From assembly GCA_020081605.1 (NCBI GenBank), contig JAHREC010000049.1, positions 1,798,001 to 1,862,000 of the forward strand: a DNA stretch of 64,000 nt, written 5' to 3'. Of the stretch, positions 37,683-49,573 are shown piece by piece; position 1 is the stretch's first letter, and every line of letters starts with the position of its first letter. Source of the DNA: Albifimbria verrucaria (taxonomy: Eukaryota; Ascomycota; Sordariomycetes; Hypocreales; Stachybotryaceae). Below the pieces are notes generated by a model, which was not told the origin of the DNA, did no database searches, and saw only the letters and a list, made by a program, of their open reading frames with translations. A program made the translations under genes and the position numbers.

Positions 37683-39092
37683 ATGAAGTTCGCGCACGTG
37701 TCCATTGGCCTCTTGGCCTTCTTGAGCCCGCTCGCTGCTGCTTGGAGCAAGGAAGGTATGCAGAAAATGGTCTCGTAGGCATGTCGGCGCAAGACATTTT
37801 CGTCAGGCATGTCTCCATCATCAGCAGCGCCACTAACCTGTCTTTTCTCAGATCGGGAAATCTTCCGCGTTCGCGATGAGATTGTTGCTCACGAGCCCAA
37901 CCCCGATGCTACGTTCTACGACATCCTCGGCATCTCTAAGTCCGCCTCGCAGGACGAGATCAACAAGGCCTACCGTCTGAAGAGTCGATCGCTGCATCCC
38001 GACAAGGTCGCCCAGCAGCTCAGGGCAGACCGCGCCAAGGCCATCAAGTCCAACAAGGACGCCGGCATCAAGCCCCTACCCAGTCCGAGATCAAGGCCGC
38101 CGTCAAGAAGGCCTCGGAACGCCAGACCCGCCTCGGTCTCATTGCGCAGATCCTGCGTGGACCCGGACGTGAGCGATATGACCACTTCCTGTCCAACGGC
38201 TTCCCGCTGTGGAAGGGCACCGACTACTACTACAACCGCTACCGTCCGGGTCTGGGAACCGTCCTGGCGGGTCTGTTCATTATCGGCGGCGGAGCCATTC
38301 ACTACCTCATCCTCTACATGAACTGGAAGCGACAGAAGGAGTTTGTCGAGCGCTACGTCAAGTTCGCCCGTGACAAGGCCTGGGGTGGTAACCTTGGTAT
38401 CCCGATCGCCGAACCTGCCCCTGCTTCCTCCGCCGAGCCCACCGATGGCGACGATTCTGAGGCGCCGATGCCGATGAACCGCAAGCAGCGTCGCATGCAG
38501 GAGAAGGAGTCGAAGCGCGAGGGCAACAGCCGAAGCGGATCCAAGAAGCCTCGCAGAGTGGCGGCTCAGACACCGTCGTCCGACGCGGCTGCCCCTGCTG
38601 CTGGACCCACCGGCGCCCGCAAGAGGGTTGTCGCTGAGAACGGCAAGGTTCTCGTTGTTGACTCGCTCGGAGACGTCTACCTCGAGGACCAGGATGAAGA
38701 GGGCCACGTGCACGAGTTCCTCCTTGACGTGAGTTTGCCTACTTGACCGGTGACATGGGAGTCGTCTTTATCTAGTTACACAAGCTGACCATTTATAGCC
38801 GAATGAGATTGCCCAGCCCACCATCCTGGATACTGCTGTTGCCAAGGCACCTTTCTGGCTATTCAACCTTACCGTTGGTCGTTTCTTGCCCCAGAAGAAC
38901 GAGGAGGAGTACGTGGATGAGGATGTTGCCGAGGATATCGACTCGGACGTCCAGCAGCCCACTCCCAACAGCGACTCGGCCGGCGAGGATTTTGAGCTGC
39001 TCGACAAGAGCACTGATTCGCTGAGCAAGGCCAAGGCGTCTGGAGCCCAGCAGGGCGGCAAGGCCACCAAGCGCAAGAACAAGAAGCGATGA
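37683..39092 (+). CDS. ER-membrane DnaJ protein (ERJ5-like)
   Basis: Hsp40 co-chaperone of the endoplasmic reticulum that would stimulate lumenal Hsp70 in protein folding. Introns: 37756-37851, 38729-38798. A signal peptide (KFAHVSIGLLAFLSPLAAAW) is followed by a J domain (FYDILGISKSASQDEINKAY ... SLHPDK, with the catalytic HPD), one membrane segment (VLAGLFIIGGGAIHYLILYM) and a long basic cytosolic tail ending in KRKNKKR. This order matches fungal ERJ5. C4 at 38073-38076 is one base short. Repaired length is 414 aa. The frame is otherwise intact. Confidence 0.9.
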
Positions 39093-40297
39093 GCAATGCA
39101 CAGAGGACCCTTCCCTCTCTCACAGGAGCGCTTGGGTTAGCTGGGCCGCGACAGTGGTAGTCGAGGTGGAGGCAGTGTATTTGCCGGGTGGAGATGCGAA
39201 GAGATTGAAACCATACATGGTGTTTCGTCAAGCGAGGAGCGGGCCGTCATGAGTGAGGGGAGGGAGTCTGGAACGGAGTAGTTTATTAGTGACTATGAAC
39301 CCTCTGCTCTGCCCTTCCCCGCTTAAGAGGGATTTAGAGAGTGCCAGGGATACCGGGGAAAAGAGGACGAAACGAAGGGCAGGAAAAAACAAAGACTATA
39401 GATATCCAGCATCTCACATAACGACCAGCCAAAACAATACACGTCATTTCTTGGATTGGCATCGAAAGTCATAGCGTAAGAAAATTAAGAAAAACCATCA
39501 CATGACCCTTAGAACCGGGTCATGACCATTCGCTCAAAATGGTATTATTACGTAGGGTACTTTGGGTACGTAGTACAGTTAAGGGTTCAGAATCGCGGCG
39601 ATGACGGATGGGATTTTCCTCTTCCATACTCCTCCTAGTCCTCGTCCTAGTCCTCGTCGTCCTCCTCCTTCTGGGCCCCCACTCTCGCTCATTCGACGAC
39701 GCCTCCCATGGCAAATCGTGCCCTTGCATGGTGGACAGGATGACCACACGATCTCCTGCCCCTCCTGTTTCCCTCTCGTCCCGGACCAACTACTCTAAAT
39801 GGAGCCAACGAGGCCACGGCCGCAGGGATGCTTAGGAAAAATGGCGCGGAGATTCTGACGACATGACCCTTTTTACTTCTGTTAGCGTGCTGTAGCCGCT
39901 TCTGCCGCACGATGTTTCGCTATGCCGTCGATAAGCTCCCAAGCGCCGGTTTGGGCGTCTCGTTTTTAGTTGTTTTAGACCAGTCTTCCTCTCGCTCTGA
40001 CGTATCTCGACCTGGTTGGTTTTCTGTCACTCTTCTCACGGCCGCGGTGTCGCACTTAGGATTCATCTGTTCTTCCTCTCTCTCACCCTTGCCCTTACCC
40101 TCTCTCTCCTGCTCTCCTTATATCGTGCTCGTGAGCCTGGTACCCCAAAGAAATACGAAAGAGGGGAGGTTTCTTGAGGGCTATTCTCTTCTCTTCCTCT
40201 CTCCTCTCTGACCTTGTTCCTCTCCCTCGGTCTTCCTGCCGTCTGACATTGTTTACCTTGAAATATCCCGTGTATGCCGCCGTGATATCACTCCAAG
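39093..40297. promoter_or_regulatory. Upstream region and pyrimidine-rich leader of the PAQR gene
   Basis: The 300 bases before the PAQR start are dominated by CT-rich stretches (for example about 40076-40110 and 40186-40222), typical of fungal leaders. The left part is the ERJ5-like 3' flank. No gene recognised. Confidence 0.55.
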
Positions 40298-41414
40298 ATG
40301 TCAGTGCAGACGCAACTCAGCATGACACATGCTGCTATGCTGGTGACCCAGGTCAAGGAGGTTGAGACCGACTTACAACATCACAAAATCGAAAATGAAA
40401 AGAGGCACGCGACTGTCGTCAAGACGGTCAAGGCCGCGCTGCTTTCCATCGACAAGGTGCCTGAGTGGTACGGCGAGAACCCGTTTATCCTCTCCGGCTA
40501 CCGGCCCGTCTTCGACGCCGTAACGCCGTGCTTCAGCAGCTGGTTCTACCTGCACAACCAGACTGGCAACATCTTCACCCACTTGATCCCGGGCCTGCTG
40601 TCGCTCGTGCTCAACGGTGCCTTTGGTCGTTGGTTTGGTCATCACTACCCCGACGCATCACTTGCCGACCGCGCCGTCTTCCATGTCTACCTGACGGCCT
40701 GCGCGCTGTGCTTTGGCGTCTCGGCCACCTACCACACAATGCTATGCCACTCACGCGACCTGGCCGACTTGTGGATTCGTCTCGACTACGTGAGCATATC
40801 GATCTTGATTCTTGGCTCATTCGTCCCCCAGCTTTATGTGACGTTTAATTGTGAGCCGATTCTGCTCCGCACCTATCTATTCATGGTATGTTGTGTAGTC
40901 TCATTGAGGGACACGCTCTCAACCACTGTGTAAGCGACGCTGACTGACATGAACATATAGTTCTGCACAGTGGCAGCCTTTAACATCTATTCATCGTTAA
41001 ACGACCGCAACGGCTCCAAGAATTGGATCATGGCCCGCCTCGTTCCGTTTGTGTGCATGGCTTTTGGCGCGGCCATTCCCACCGTCCACGCGGCTATGCT
41101 CTTCCCATACAGTCAGCTGGTGAAGCAGTCTGGGCTCAACTACTACTACCTCGAGGCGATTCTCATGCTTATTGGGGTAGCTTTCTTAGCGGTATGCTGG
41201 CAGACTCTTAGTCGCCGTTTGAGGATAACATACTGACTGTTTCTGCCAGACAAAATTTCCAGAATGTAAATATCCTGGCAAGTTTGACTATATCGGAGCC
41301 TCTCACACGATAATGCACTGCTTCATTGTTATGGGAGCCGTGAGCCACTTGGCTGGTATCTTGACGGCATTTGACTGGAACTACAACAACCAACGATGCC
41401 CAGCGTTTATTTGA
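40298..41414 (+). CDS. PAQR/Izh (adiponectin receptor, hemolysin III) family membrane protein
   Basis: Seven-helix membrane protein. Family members are zinc-dependent hydrolases or receptors, and the yeast Izh proteins influence zinc and sterol homeostasis. Introns: 40886-40960, 41192-41249. Conserved elements: NIFTHLIPG after the first cytosolic segment, SATYHTMLCHS (His ligand and the S-H pair), LRTYLFM, and near the end FDYIGASHTIMHCFIVMGAV then SHLAG with the two further His ligands. Length is 327 aa, normal. The frame is uninterrupted through all three exons, one of the few genes here needing no correction. Confidence 0.93.
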
Positions 41415-42458
41415 ATGATGTTGTCAGAAAAGTCTCCATCCTGCCCGCGGCAGGGCTGGGCCTGTCAAGTATTGGCACATTGACAGGCATAAATATTTTA
41501 TCCAAGATGCCTTTGCAACACAACCACAACCACCTCATAACACCACACTATGCCACGTCTGATTCGGAAATAAACCTTTCTGACGATCTCGGCAATATAT
41601 GCGTCATGTTTCAAATGATTCTTCAAGAAGTATAAAGCGGCGAGGTGTTTATGAAGTCCAATTAGGGCCAGCTCGGGACCGCAAATTTTTTTTTTTTTTT
41701 TTTTTTAAATTTGTTTTTGCATAGAAAGCATCAGTGGATCATTACTTACTTGCAATCGCGCATTCAAAAGACATAGATGAGCCTGTAGATCAAGCGGCAA
41801 GCGCAAGACATGGATCGCAGAGGAGCAATATCCTATAAATTAAGAAATCATTGGTAACAACTCTATGATAACAAAACAATTTAAAATCGGCCTAATTTGC
41901 CACCTTTTTCGTAATCTTATTTAACCATTGCTCAATGCCATCCAGGTGAATGAAGAACAGGTGAAGGGTTTCCGGACCACTTTTGCTTACACTCATGGAT
42001 CAATCCTTGGATGAGCTTCAATACTCTTGGCTCAGCGCCAAACTCTGACGTTAGACTTACCAGTCCAAGTGGATAGCAATAAAACAAGGGCCGTAAGCAC
42101 CAATTAGTGGGAGTAGGAAGCGATGAATATTCGAACCAGATTCGAATAAAATAGCTAGACAACTAGAATAAACATGTGAATATATTCTTATATTTTTCGA
42201 TTTATTTCCTGATTAGTAACGATTAATCTTCTTAGAGAAATGGAAGGCCTACAATCTATAGTCCTCCTTTCTCCACCACTTGGCACTGTCAGGAATTGGC
42301 TGGCACAAGCTTAATCGAGTAATGAATCAACAACATATTTTGGAACCAAAGTGGCTGAAGCTTTCTTTTGAATTGCAGCGCTTCAATAAACATGTATAAA
42401 ATCAGAATGCTCGCTTCCCGTCCGAACGCCATGCCAGGTATAGATAAAAGAGACCCTA
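41415..42458. other. AT-rich intergenic region, convergent ends
   Basis: Lies between the PAQR and MARVEL-like gene ends. It has a 21-T run at 41686-41706 and is AT-rich to about 42480. A minus-strand open stretch at 41932-42162 has protein-like composition but no recognisable motif and no supporting exons. It may be a relic of a gene or element. Confidence 0.5.
41686..41706. repeat. Poly(T) tract, 21 bases
   Basis: Uninterrupted T run in an AT-rich region. It could be the A-tail of a minus-strand retrotransposed sequence or a simple homopolymer. No flanking target duplication was found by eye. Confidence 0.8.
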
Positions 42459-43365
42459 CTACGCCGGAATATAACCCCAAATGTGCTCATATAGCGCGCT
42501 AGATGCCCATGCAATGCAACCCATAGACTCGTAAAGTAGCCTGTTGCGACTACTTAAAAATCTGTAAACCTCTGCTACCACAAGCAGCTCTTGTAATGCT
42601 TTTAAATGCCGAACTTCGCCCTTATACAACAGAGTAGAGCGGACGACCTGCCCCCTCCGCTCGTCGAATGAAGAGCGGCTGACTCGGGTATAGCCACGAG
42701 GACTAGCGGCCATTGCAGGGCTGACAGGTCGAACCGGCAGTGCTCCGTAGGATTGCGGGTGAAGACCTTGGGAAAGGTCAGCGACCGATGGGTAGCCGGT
42801 CACAACGTTCACGGCCGCCTGCTCGGGGCTTTTCGAATAGAATAGATGTCGTAGGCGCCAATAGCGGCGAGGATGAGGTTGAGGGCACTAACAAAACATG
42901 TCAGAAGGCAAACTCTCGGTCGAGTGACAGAAGAAGGTGGACATACGCTGCAAAGGGAGTTGCAATGACGCATACTCGGGCATAGTATCTGCCGTTGGCC
43001 TTGTTCTCAAAGGCGTTGCTGTATTGCTGTGTGGCGGCAAGGAAGATGGTAATGCCGGTGAAGACGAGAAAGAACAGCAAGTCCGTGAGGAACACGGGCA
43101 ACGGCGGAATGCCTCTGTGTCCGGAATCGACAATGACGGCAACCCACTGGGGAAGTTGTAGCAGAAACCAATAGCAGCCTGATACATCACGTTAGGAAAT
43201 GACCAGAAGTAGTAAACATGTGAGGGATGAACTTACAGGGACAGCGACGACTATGGCCTCAACCCATTCGAGGTTGTCCTCCTGATCGGCCGCCGCGCTG
43301 GCAGCGTTGACAATGATGACAAGACATAGAAACATGAGAAGGCCATGTATGATGAGCCTCGCCAT
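42459..43365 (-). CDS. MARVEL-like four-helix membrane protein
   Basis: Hydrophobic protein with four predicted membrane segments: IIHGLLMFLCLVIIVNAAS, WVEAIVVAVPAAIGFCYN, FLTDLLFFLVFTGITIFLA, and VIATPFAAALNLILAAIGAY. The number, spacing and hydrophilic C-terminal tail match fungal MARVEL-domain proteins, thought to sit in the plasma membrane or eisosome-like domains. Introns: 43179-43236, 42888-42946. Two one-base gaps are needed: G4 43149-43152 (C4 on the coding strand) and T4 42830-42833. Repaired length is 263 aa. The start is the ATG directly before the first helix. The frame stays open about 590 bases further upstream, so a longer N-terminus cannot be excluded. Family assignment by pattern only. 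Confidence 0.72.
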
Positions 43366-44732
43366 CCAGAAGGGGCCTTTGTTTCCGAGAGTGTGAGAAA
43401 CTGCCTCATGATTGCTGTGTATATCCGCGTCTAAGTGTGTCGTGGTGGTATGTTGAAGCTGATAGAGTTGGTGATATGACGAAAAAACAGAAAGTACTCC
43501 TGGGAAGCCATGCATATATGGCCAAACCCGGGCACGGAACCGGCTTACTCTATTTTTGTGGAGGCCCCTTGTATGCCAGTTGCCATAGTCCATCTCGAAG
43601 GCCATGTTGTACGATGGCTTGGCAGGGGCTGCAGTATCTGTGCATATGCTGTTCTTGAAACGTACAACTGCCCAGTGCGCGCGCCTGCGCCCAAGAGTGA
43701 AGAAAAAGGTGGCCAACAATCGGCGATTGCTGGATTCGGGAATCGAAACAGGGCTGAGCCGGGGCACAGCTGACACGACCCGTTGGGCCGGGGTTGTTGC
43801 TGCGCCTGCGTGGAGACACGTTCTAAGGAGGTAACACAAGAGCCGCATGGAATGAGGTAGCTGGAAATCCACAGTCGATATTAAAAGGAATGAAACAAAG
43901 ACTGAATGCTTAGAGCGAGAGACGTTTGTCAGGATACGAGATGGCCAGTTAGACATCGAGATATCTCCGTCTTCTCATGGGGAAGTTGGAGTTTCTCATC
44001 CGGGACTCGGCCGAGAACGGACTTGTGTCTTGGGCCACGTCCTGTACTCTGTAAGCAGTATTCATTTCGACGGATCATGAACTCGTAACCGCGTCTGTTT
44101 CCTGTCCGTGTCACCCTGAGGGGTCCATCTGAGCATATTGGTTCTCGTTGCTACAGCGGTACGCTCTACGAGCCGAATACTGGGCATGGCAGGATTTGCT
44201 GCTTACTCTTTCATCTCCTGCCAGGCCAAGTGGGGACCAACCTCGCATCGCAGGCCGGCCGGCCGTGCTCTAAAGATAGCAGCCAATCAGCTCCATTAAC
44301 TGTTTCTGGAACCAACGTCCACCAACTCCTTATGGAGAACTGCATCCATTTGCGGATGACAAGGACATGCACTACAATCTATTACAGCTGATCATGGATT
44401 ACAGGAGTGTTATGCTCAGTGGATGCATCAGATTTTAGGTTGCTCATACAGATAGTATGTGTCGGATCTACCTCAACCTATGCAATGTCTATTGTGGGGA
44501 TCGCGTCTTCTGTCCTAATTGCTCCCCAGATCCACTTACTCTCACAGTTCTGTATAAGCAAGCAAGCAATCTATCTTGGTCTACTCTCTGGCCTTTCTTT
44601 CATTAGCCTCCAGCAAATTTCACCCGGACTCTCCTCGACGAGCCTTTTTTTGAACACCTTGGCTATGTGAGTGAAGTGAACTGTCCCTTACCGACCCGGC
44701 CGACCGAAGCCCCTCAAAGCACGAGAAAACGG
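43366..44732. other. Intergenic region upstream of the MARVEL-like gene
   Basis: Contains the MARVEL-like gene promoter and the Hsp70-like 3' flank. Apart from the open minus-strand stretch to 43956 noted for the MARVEL gene, nothing coding is recognised. Confidence 0.5.
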
Positions 44733-47029
44733 CTACATGCTTTCATCTGTGAAACTATCCGAATCATCCTGCCCACGCGATGGCTCATTAAAGCCACTGT
44801 AATCGATGGAAACGTTCTGAGATGCCATTCTCTGCCCTTCGTAGTAGATTGCGAAGTCGAGCGACCCACCCTCCGTCAACATCTTAATGTCGTAACACAC
44901 TTGACGGAAGACTTTGCCCTTGCTGTTTGTCCATTTTGGCAGAGTAGTGAAATTTGGGACTTTGCACCATCGAATTCTGCATAGCTGCTTGACTGAGGGT
45001 GCGCAGCGAGAGGGCGGATCGTCATCCTCACAGATCACAAGCTCAGTGATGATCTCGTCCTCCGGCTTCTCAAAATCCTGATAGAACGAATGGCAAACTG
45101 GCTTCTCGCGAGTTATTTTCTCACCCTGAATTTCATTTAGCCACACGTCGATGGGGACCAGTTCAGACAAGACTTACGATGCGGAGAAACCATTCAACTT
45201 GGTCAACAGCCAAGAATTCCTGATGAATGGGACACCAGCTTTTGTCCCTTTCGTCATGTTCCGCTACGTCCCATGGAACGATGTTCATCACTGTTCCATA
45301 GCTCGCTCGGGAAATCCTGGAGTCAATTACGGATGTTGTGTTTCCGCTGCTTCGTCGTTTGATGCCATTGATCACGGCACCACGACAAATAGAAGTCCAT
45401 CTAAAACCAACACAATTGTTAGTTCATCGGCGGATGTTGACAAAGAATGCCAATAAAATGCTGCGAGTACAGGGAGACTTACGGGCGATCTCCTGAGCCT
45501 TGCAGAATCTCGATCTGTCTTCCGAAAGCCCTGTCCAAATGACCATACAAGTAGCGAGACATCCCCAGCCCTCCCACCAAGATGATGTACTATTCTTACA
45601 TATCAGTAGGAGGACATTTCAAGTTTCATTTGTGGCGGCATACCTTTGGCTTCTTTTTATACTGCTGTTTAACTTCTATAACCTGCTGAGTGACCAAGCC
45701 TTCTATTTTCTCTAGCGTTGGCTTGTAGATATTCACAAGATCAGATCTAGAAGGCAAATTAGCATTTTACGCCACTTCATGTCTCAATCATTTGAACAAA
45801 CCGATGGAAGACGATTTCTTGTGGAACAAAATTATTCTCTGCAGTTGCGAAAGGCAGATGAAAGCGAAAGTCAATGCTGGTCGCTGAACATTCCTGTTTG
45901 ATGTTCTGCTCCCAATTTTTGTTCATGATTTCTTCGACGCCCTTTCTACCAAGGCGTTGCCAATCATCACGAGCTACCTTTCTCTTCAGAATTCTCAGGA
46001 ACTCTTCGTCTAGAAACATAGCGCCGCAAAGCTCACCTGAGAAATAGTTAAGCTCATTTCGAAAATATCTATCCACTGATGTACTCACCGTCGCCTCGAA
46101 CACTTTCTTGAACGACTAAGGGATCAGTCTTGACGACGCTGTATGTGATAATATCCTGATTCTGTTAGTTAGAGGGTTTGAGAATTTCCAAGAATCTTCC
46201 AAGAATCTTCTACAGATTTTCTAAGGGTTTTCTATTAGGGAACACTTACAACTGTACCACCACCAGCATCACAAATGACAAAATGGTCGCCTTCCTGCAT
46301 CCATTTACGTGAGATGAGGTTCTCAAATCATTAGCAAAAGGCCATACCTTAATGTCTGGACGACTTGCTATATCCTCCAGAGTAGCCAATGCTGCCGCCT
46401 CTGGCTCATTGATAAAGTTCAGCACCGTCTCACCTGCATCTCGCTCATCGAGGATCCCAGCCAAGGTGACAGCTTCTCGCATTCTGGCCTGTGCATAGGC
46501 TGGCCAGATGGCAGGCAAGGTAACAGAGATAACAAACTTGGAGTGACTGACAGCCTCCCTGCCGAGTTCACGAACCATACCTGGAAGAGTGTGCTTCCAC
46601 AAGCCACGGAGAAAGTCGGCTGTGGCTTCCATAGGAGTTCTGTTCAACTGAAAGAGCTGCTCTCGAGCGCTTCGGATCTGCTGGCAAGACTGCAGCTTTG
46701 GTGGCAAATCAGTTTCATCGATCAGAAGAAGCTTGAACCACTTTACGGGAGACATGTCGGGGAGATATCATAACCCCATTTAGGCTCCTCGGATGGCTTG
46801 CCATAGCAGATGGATGAAGGTGCCTTCGCCTTATCGCTGTTTCCATGTTGGCATGCGGCCCATCTGGTTACGGTCTGTATATGACTCGGGTTCGTTGAAA
46901 TCGCCCACGCGACACCTGAGAACCTGGAAACTGTCAGCTCACCATATCTTTTGCTATTATCCTCCGAGGGGCTTACGTTGTCCCAAAGTCGATGCCAACA
47001 AAGATCTTCGGGGCTTCGTGGTGTGGCAT
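44733..47029 (-). CDS. Hsp70-family ATPase of the HSPA12-like type
   Basis: Actin-like ATPase-fold protein of the divergent Hsp70 group expanded in filamentous fungi. Role unknown; stress or self/non-self functions have been suggested for relatives. Nine exons, introns: 46924-46976, 46295-46347, 46156-46249, 46037-46088, 45747-45801, 45590-45643, 45401-45482, 45126-45177. Nucleotide-site motifs are all present: FVGIDFGTTFSGVAWA (phosphate 1), FINEPEAAALATL (connect 1), ICDAGGGTVDIITY (phosphate 2) and YIILVGGLGMSRYL (adenosine). The canonical Hsp70 substrate-binding domain is replaced by a shorter C-terminal part. G4 at 46759-46762 is one base short. Repaired length is 600 aa. It is head-to-head with the coiled-coil gene at 47574. 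Confidence 0.9.
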
Positions 47030-47573
47030 CCTGCTCCTTGCTATGGCCTTTTGGAATATCTTGGGCTTGTAGCAAGAAACCTGAGCGCGTCTCAAACAGT
47101 GAGCGAGGCAATGTATCAATGTGCTAGTGAGGATCAGAAGCTCTGCCAAGTACTGAAGTTGAAGCTGGATGGCGATGATCAAGGATGTTTCCAAAATGGA
47201 AGCTGCACAAGTTGAACTTGGAAATGGATAGAAGGGAGAAGTGTGCTGTGCTGAGTCGATAAAAAGAGATGAAGATAAACTCAGGATTGAGGTAGGCAGA
47301 CAGAGACAGGTGTTGGCAGTCGAGATGAGAGATTGTTGCCAGCCAGCGCAGCTGCACGGTTTTACACACATTTATTCTCACCAAACACGAAGCCTTGAGC
47401 GAAATCCACACGCCTCCCTCTTTACATCCACCTCAATTTCTCTTTGTACTTCTGTTTCACCAACTTGGTCTCTTGCTTCATACCCCTATTGCTCACCGGT
47501 AATAACATAACAGCGCAAGATCAGAGCTCGAAAATCTCAAGCCTCGTCCGTTCCTCGAGCCACCTTCGCCACG
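47030..47573. promoter_or_regulatory. Bidirectional promoter, Hsp70-like / coiled-coil gene
   Basis: 544 bases separate two divergent ATGs, so the two genes may be co-regulated. I did not see a clear heat-shock element array. The part near 47380-47570 is CT-rich on the plus strand. Confidence 0.5.
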
Positions 47574-49573
47574 ATGCCTTCGGGACGCCTCGCTGCTAAC
47601 AAGGCGAAAGCTAGCATATCCGAGCTGAAGAAAAGTGAGCTTTCAGATGGTAGCCAAGATGATGTAGTAGAAGCTTCATCTTCATCCTCCAAGAAGCAAA
47701 CAAGTAAAGGGCGTAAGAAAAGCGGTGGCTCCGACGATGGCCAATACAACCCTCCAGAAGAAATGCCGCCACCAAAGCCGCGGGTGAAGAAAATTCAGAT
47801 CAACAGGAAGAAACACGATCTTCAGACGGAAGATGCACCCAACAGTCAAGAGCCAGAACCAAAAAACTATGCCAAACCCGATCTACGACGGAGAAGGAGC
47901 AGTTCGTGCTCGGTTTGAAGGCTTTCACGAAAAATACGATGAAAACACTGAGAAACTCGCAAGTTGCCAGGAGAAGATACAACGGCTAGTCATGGAAGCC
48001 AAGGAAAACAAAGAGAATGCAGCCCAGATGCGACAACAATGCATTAATCTCAAGCAGCAATTTCACGAGGCCAAAGGGGCAGCGTCCGCCTTCCAGGAAA
48101 CCAACAAGAAGCTCCTACAGGATCTTGACGCGAAGAGCAACAGAATTGTAGAGCTCCTACAAGAGAATAAGAAAGATATGTCTGGATACACTAAGGTCGA
48201 CGACGATTACATTCAAATGACATGGAATCAGCTTTGTTTCAGCGTTTCCAACCTTGTCGCTAGAAATCTTCAAGGTAACCTTGTGGCGCCCATGGATGGA
48301 TTCAGCTCGACTGAGGTCAAAGAGCTGTTCTACAAGTGTACCGACTCACCTCATCTCAGGAGCTTTCATCTTCAAGGGCACATTTGGAGAAGACTGCTCC
48401 AATGGGTATTTGCCACACAATTTGACATTTGGGCGGGGACGATGGGGAGATTGCACACGCTGTATTGCTATGAATTGATAAGTAAGCCCTCTTCAGCCTG
48501 TATCTGAAGTGTAGAGTGTTGACTCGATTTAGAGGCTTTGATCCGTGGGTCACAATCTCATGCAAAAACGAAGGGCCTGAGTATAAGCAAGGCCAAGACA
48601 GCCGCAGAACTCGACGAAGCATGGGGTAGCAACGAAGATGGCATCAGGAAGCTAGTGAACACTCTGCACAATGACGTTCGCTTGTTTATGCTGCCAGATA
48701 CCTCTGCTCAATTCCTGGATGAGGCATTTGAGGTGGTGCGCAAGGCTTTGAGGCTTCACGTCATCTTCATGAAATCAAGGGCCTTCTTCAACTTATTCAC
48801 ACCTATAAACACAACTACACGAGCTATAACCGAAGCAGATTCAGCCGTTATGGAGGTCTTATTTAAGACTACGGCGACATCCAGAACCAGAGAATTCATC
48901 GATTTTATAGTGTCACCTGGACTAGAAAAGATTGGCAATGCTGATGGAGAGGCCTTCAACCAGCGTTCTATACTCTGCAAGGTCCGATATGTAGCTCGGG
49001 GGAAACCGTCACAATCGATAATCCGATGGCAGTGACGGATTCGGCTCCTGAAAGCATGCGACCGGCAAAAATGGGAGGGGTAAGAATGAAGATAAGAATG
49101 AATGCAACGACTCGGGAGACGAGCTTGCCGATTCTCAACAGCCAGTTCGCGAACTGAGGGGACGTCATCTTGTCAAGAAGGCGGTTCGAGATAAATGCCC
49201 ACCAGATGGAAAACAAGATCATGCAATCTCAGAACGCCCCAATCGAAGAGAAAAGGGAACACAACCTAAAAACTTGCTCGGCGATGAGGAAAGGAAGGTT
49301 ATCAAGTCCATTGAGGTGGATAGTTTCTCAGCATCAGCTTTCCAAGATATCCAGGATCGAACTTGCTTAGATGCAAACCGAGCCAGAGAATACGAGAGGT
49401 CGAAGAGTCTCATTACAATTGCTGCCGGAAATTCTCAGTCTGAGGGGCCTGAAGACACAGCTCGGGATGATAAGAAGTGTGGATTGAAGGAAACTCCCAC
49501 CATAGACGACTCGGCGTCGGAGTCGGAGCCGGAGTCTGATACTTCAATTCCGTCGGACACTGTGGCTAAATAA
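47574..49573 (+). CDS. Coiled-coil protein with basic N-terminus, unknown function
   Basis: No family recognised. The N-terminal about 110 residues are Lys/Ser-rich and nuclear-signal-like (GRKKSGG, KPRVKKIQINRKKH). A coiled coil follows (about 47920-48180: KYDENTEKLASCQEKIQ ... LQDLDAKSNRIVELLQENKK), then a globular region with QLCFSVSNLVARNLQ and, after intron 48482-48532, AFEVVRKALRLHVIFMKSRA. An acidic, low-complexity tail ends it. Frame corrections: one extra A (or two missing) in the A run at 47861-47866, one missing near 48992, one missing in G4 49077-49080. With these the two exons give 649 aa. The divergent pairing with the Hsp70-like gene suggests a functional link, which is inference. 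Confidence 0.7.
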
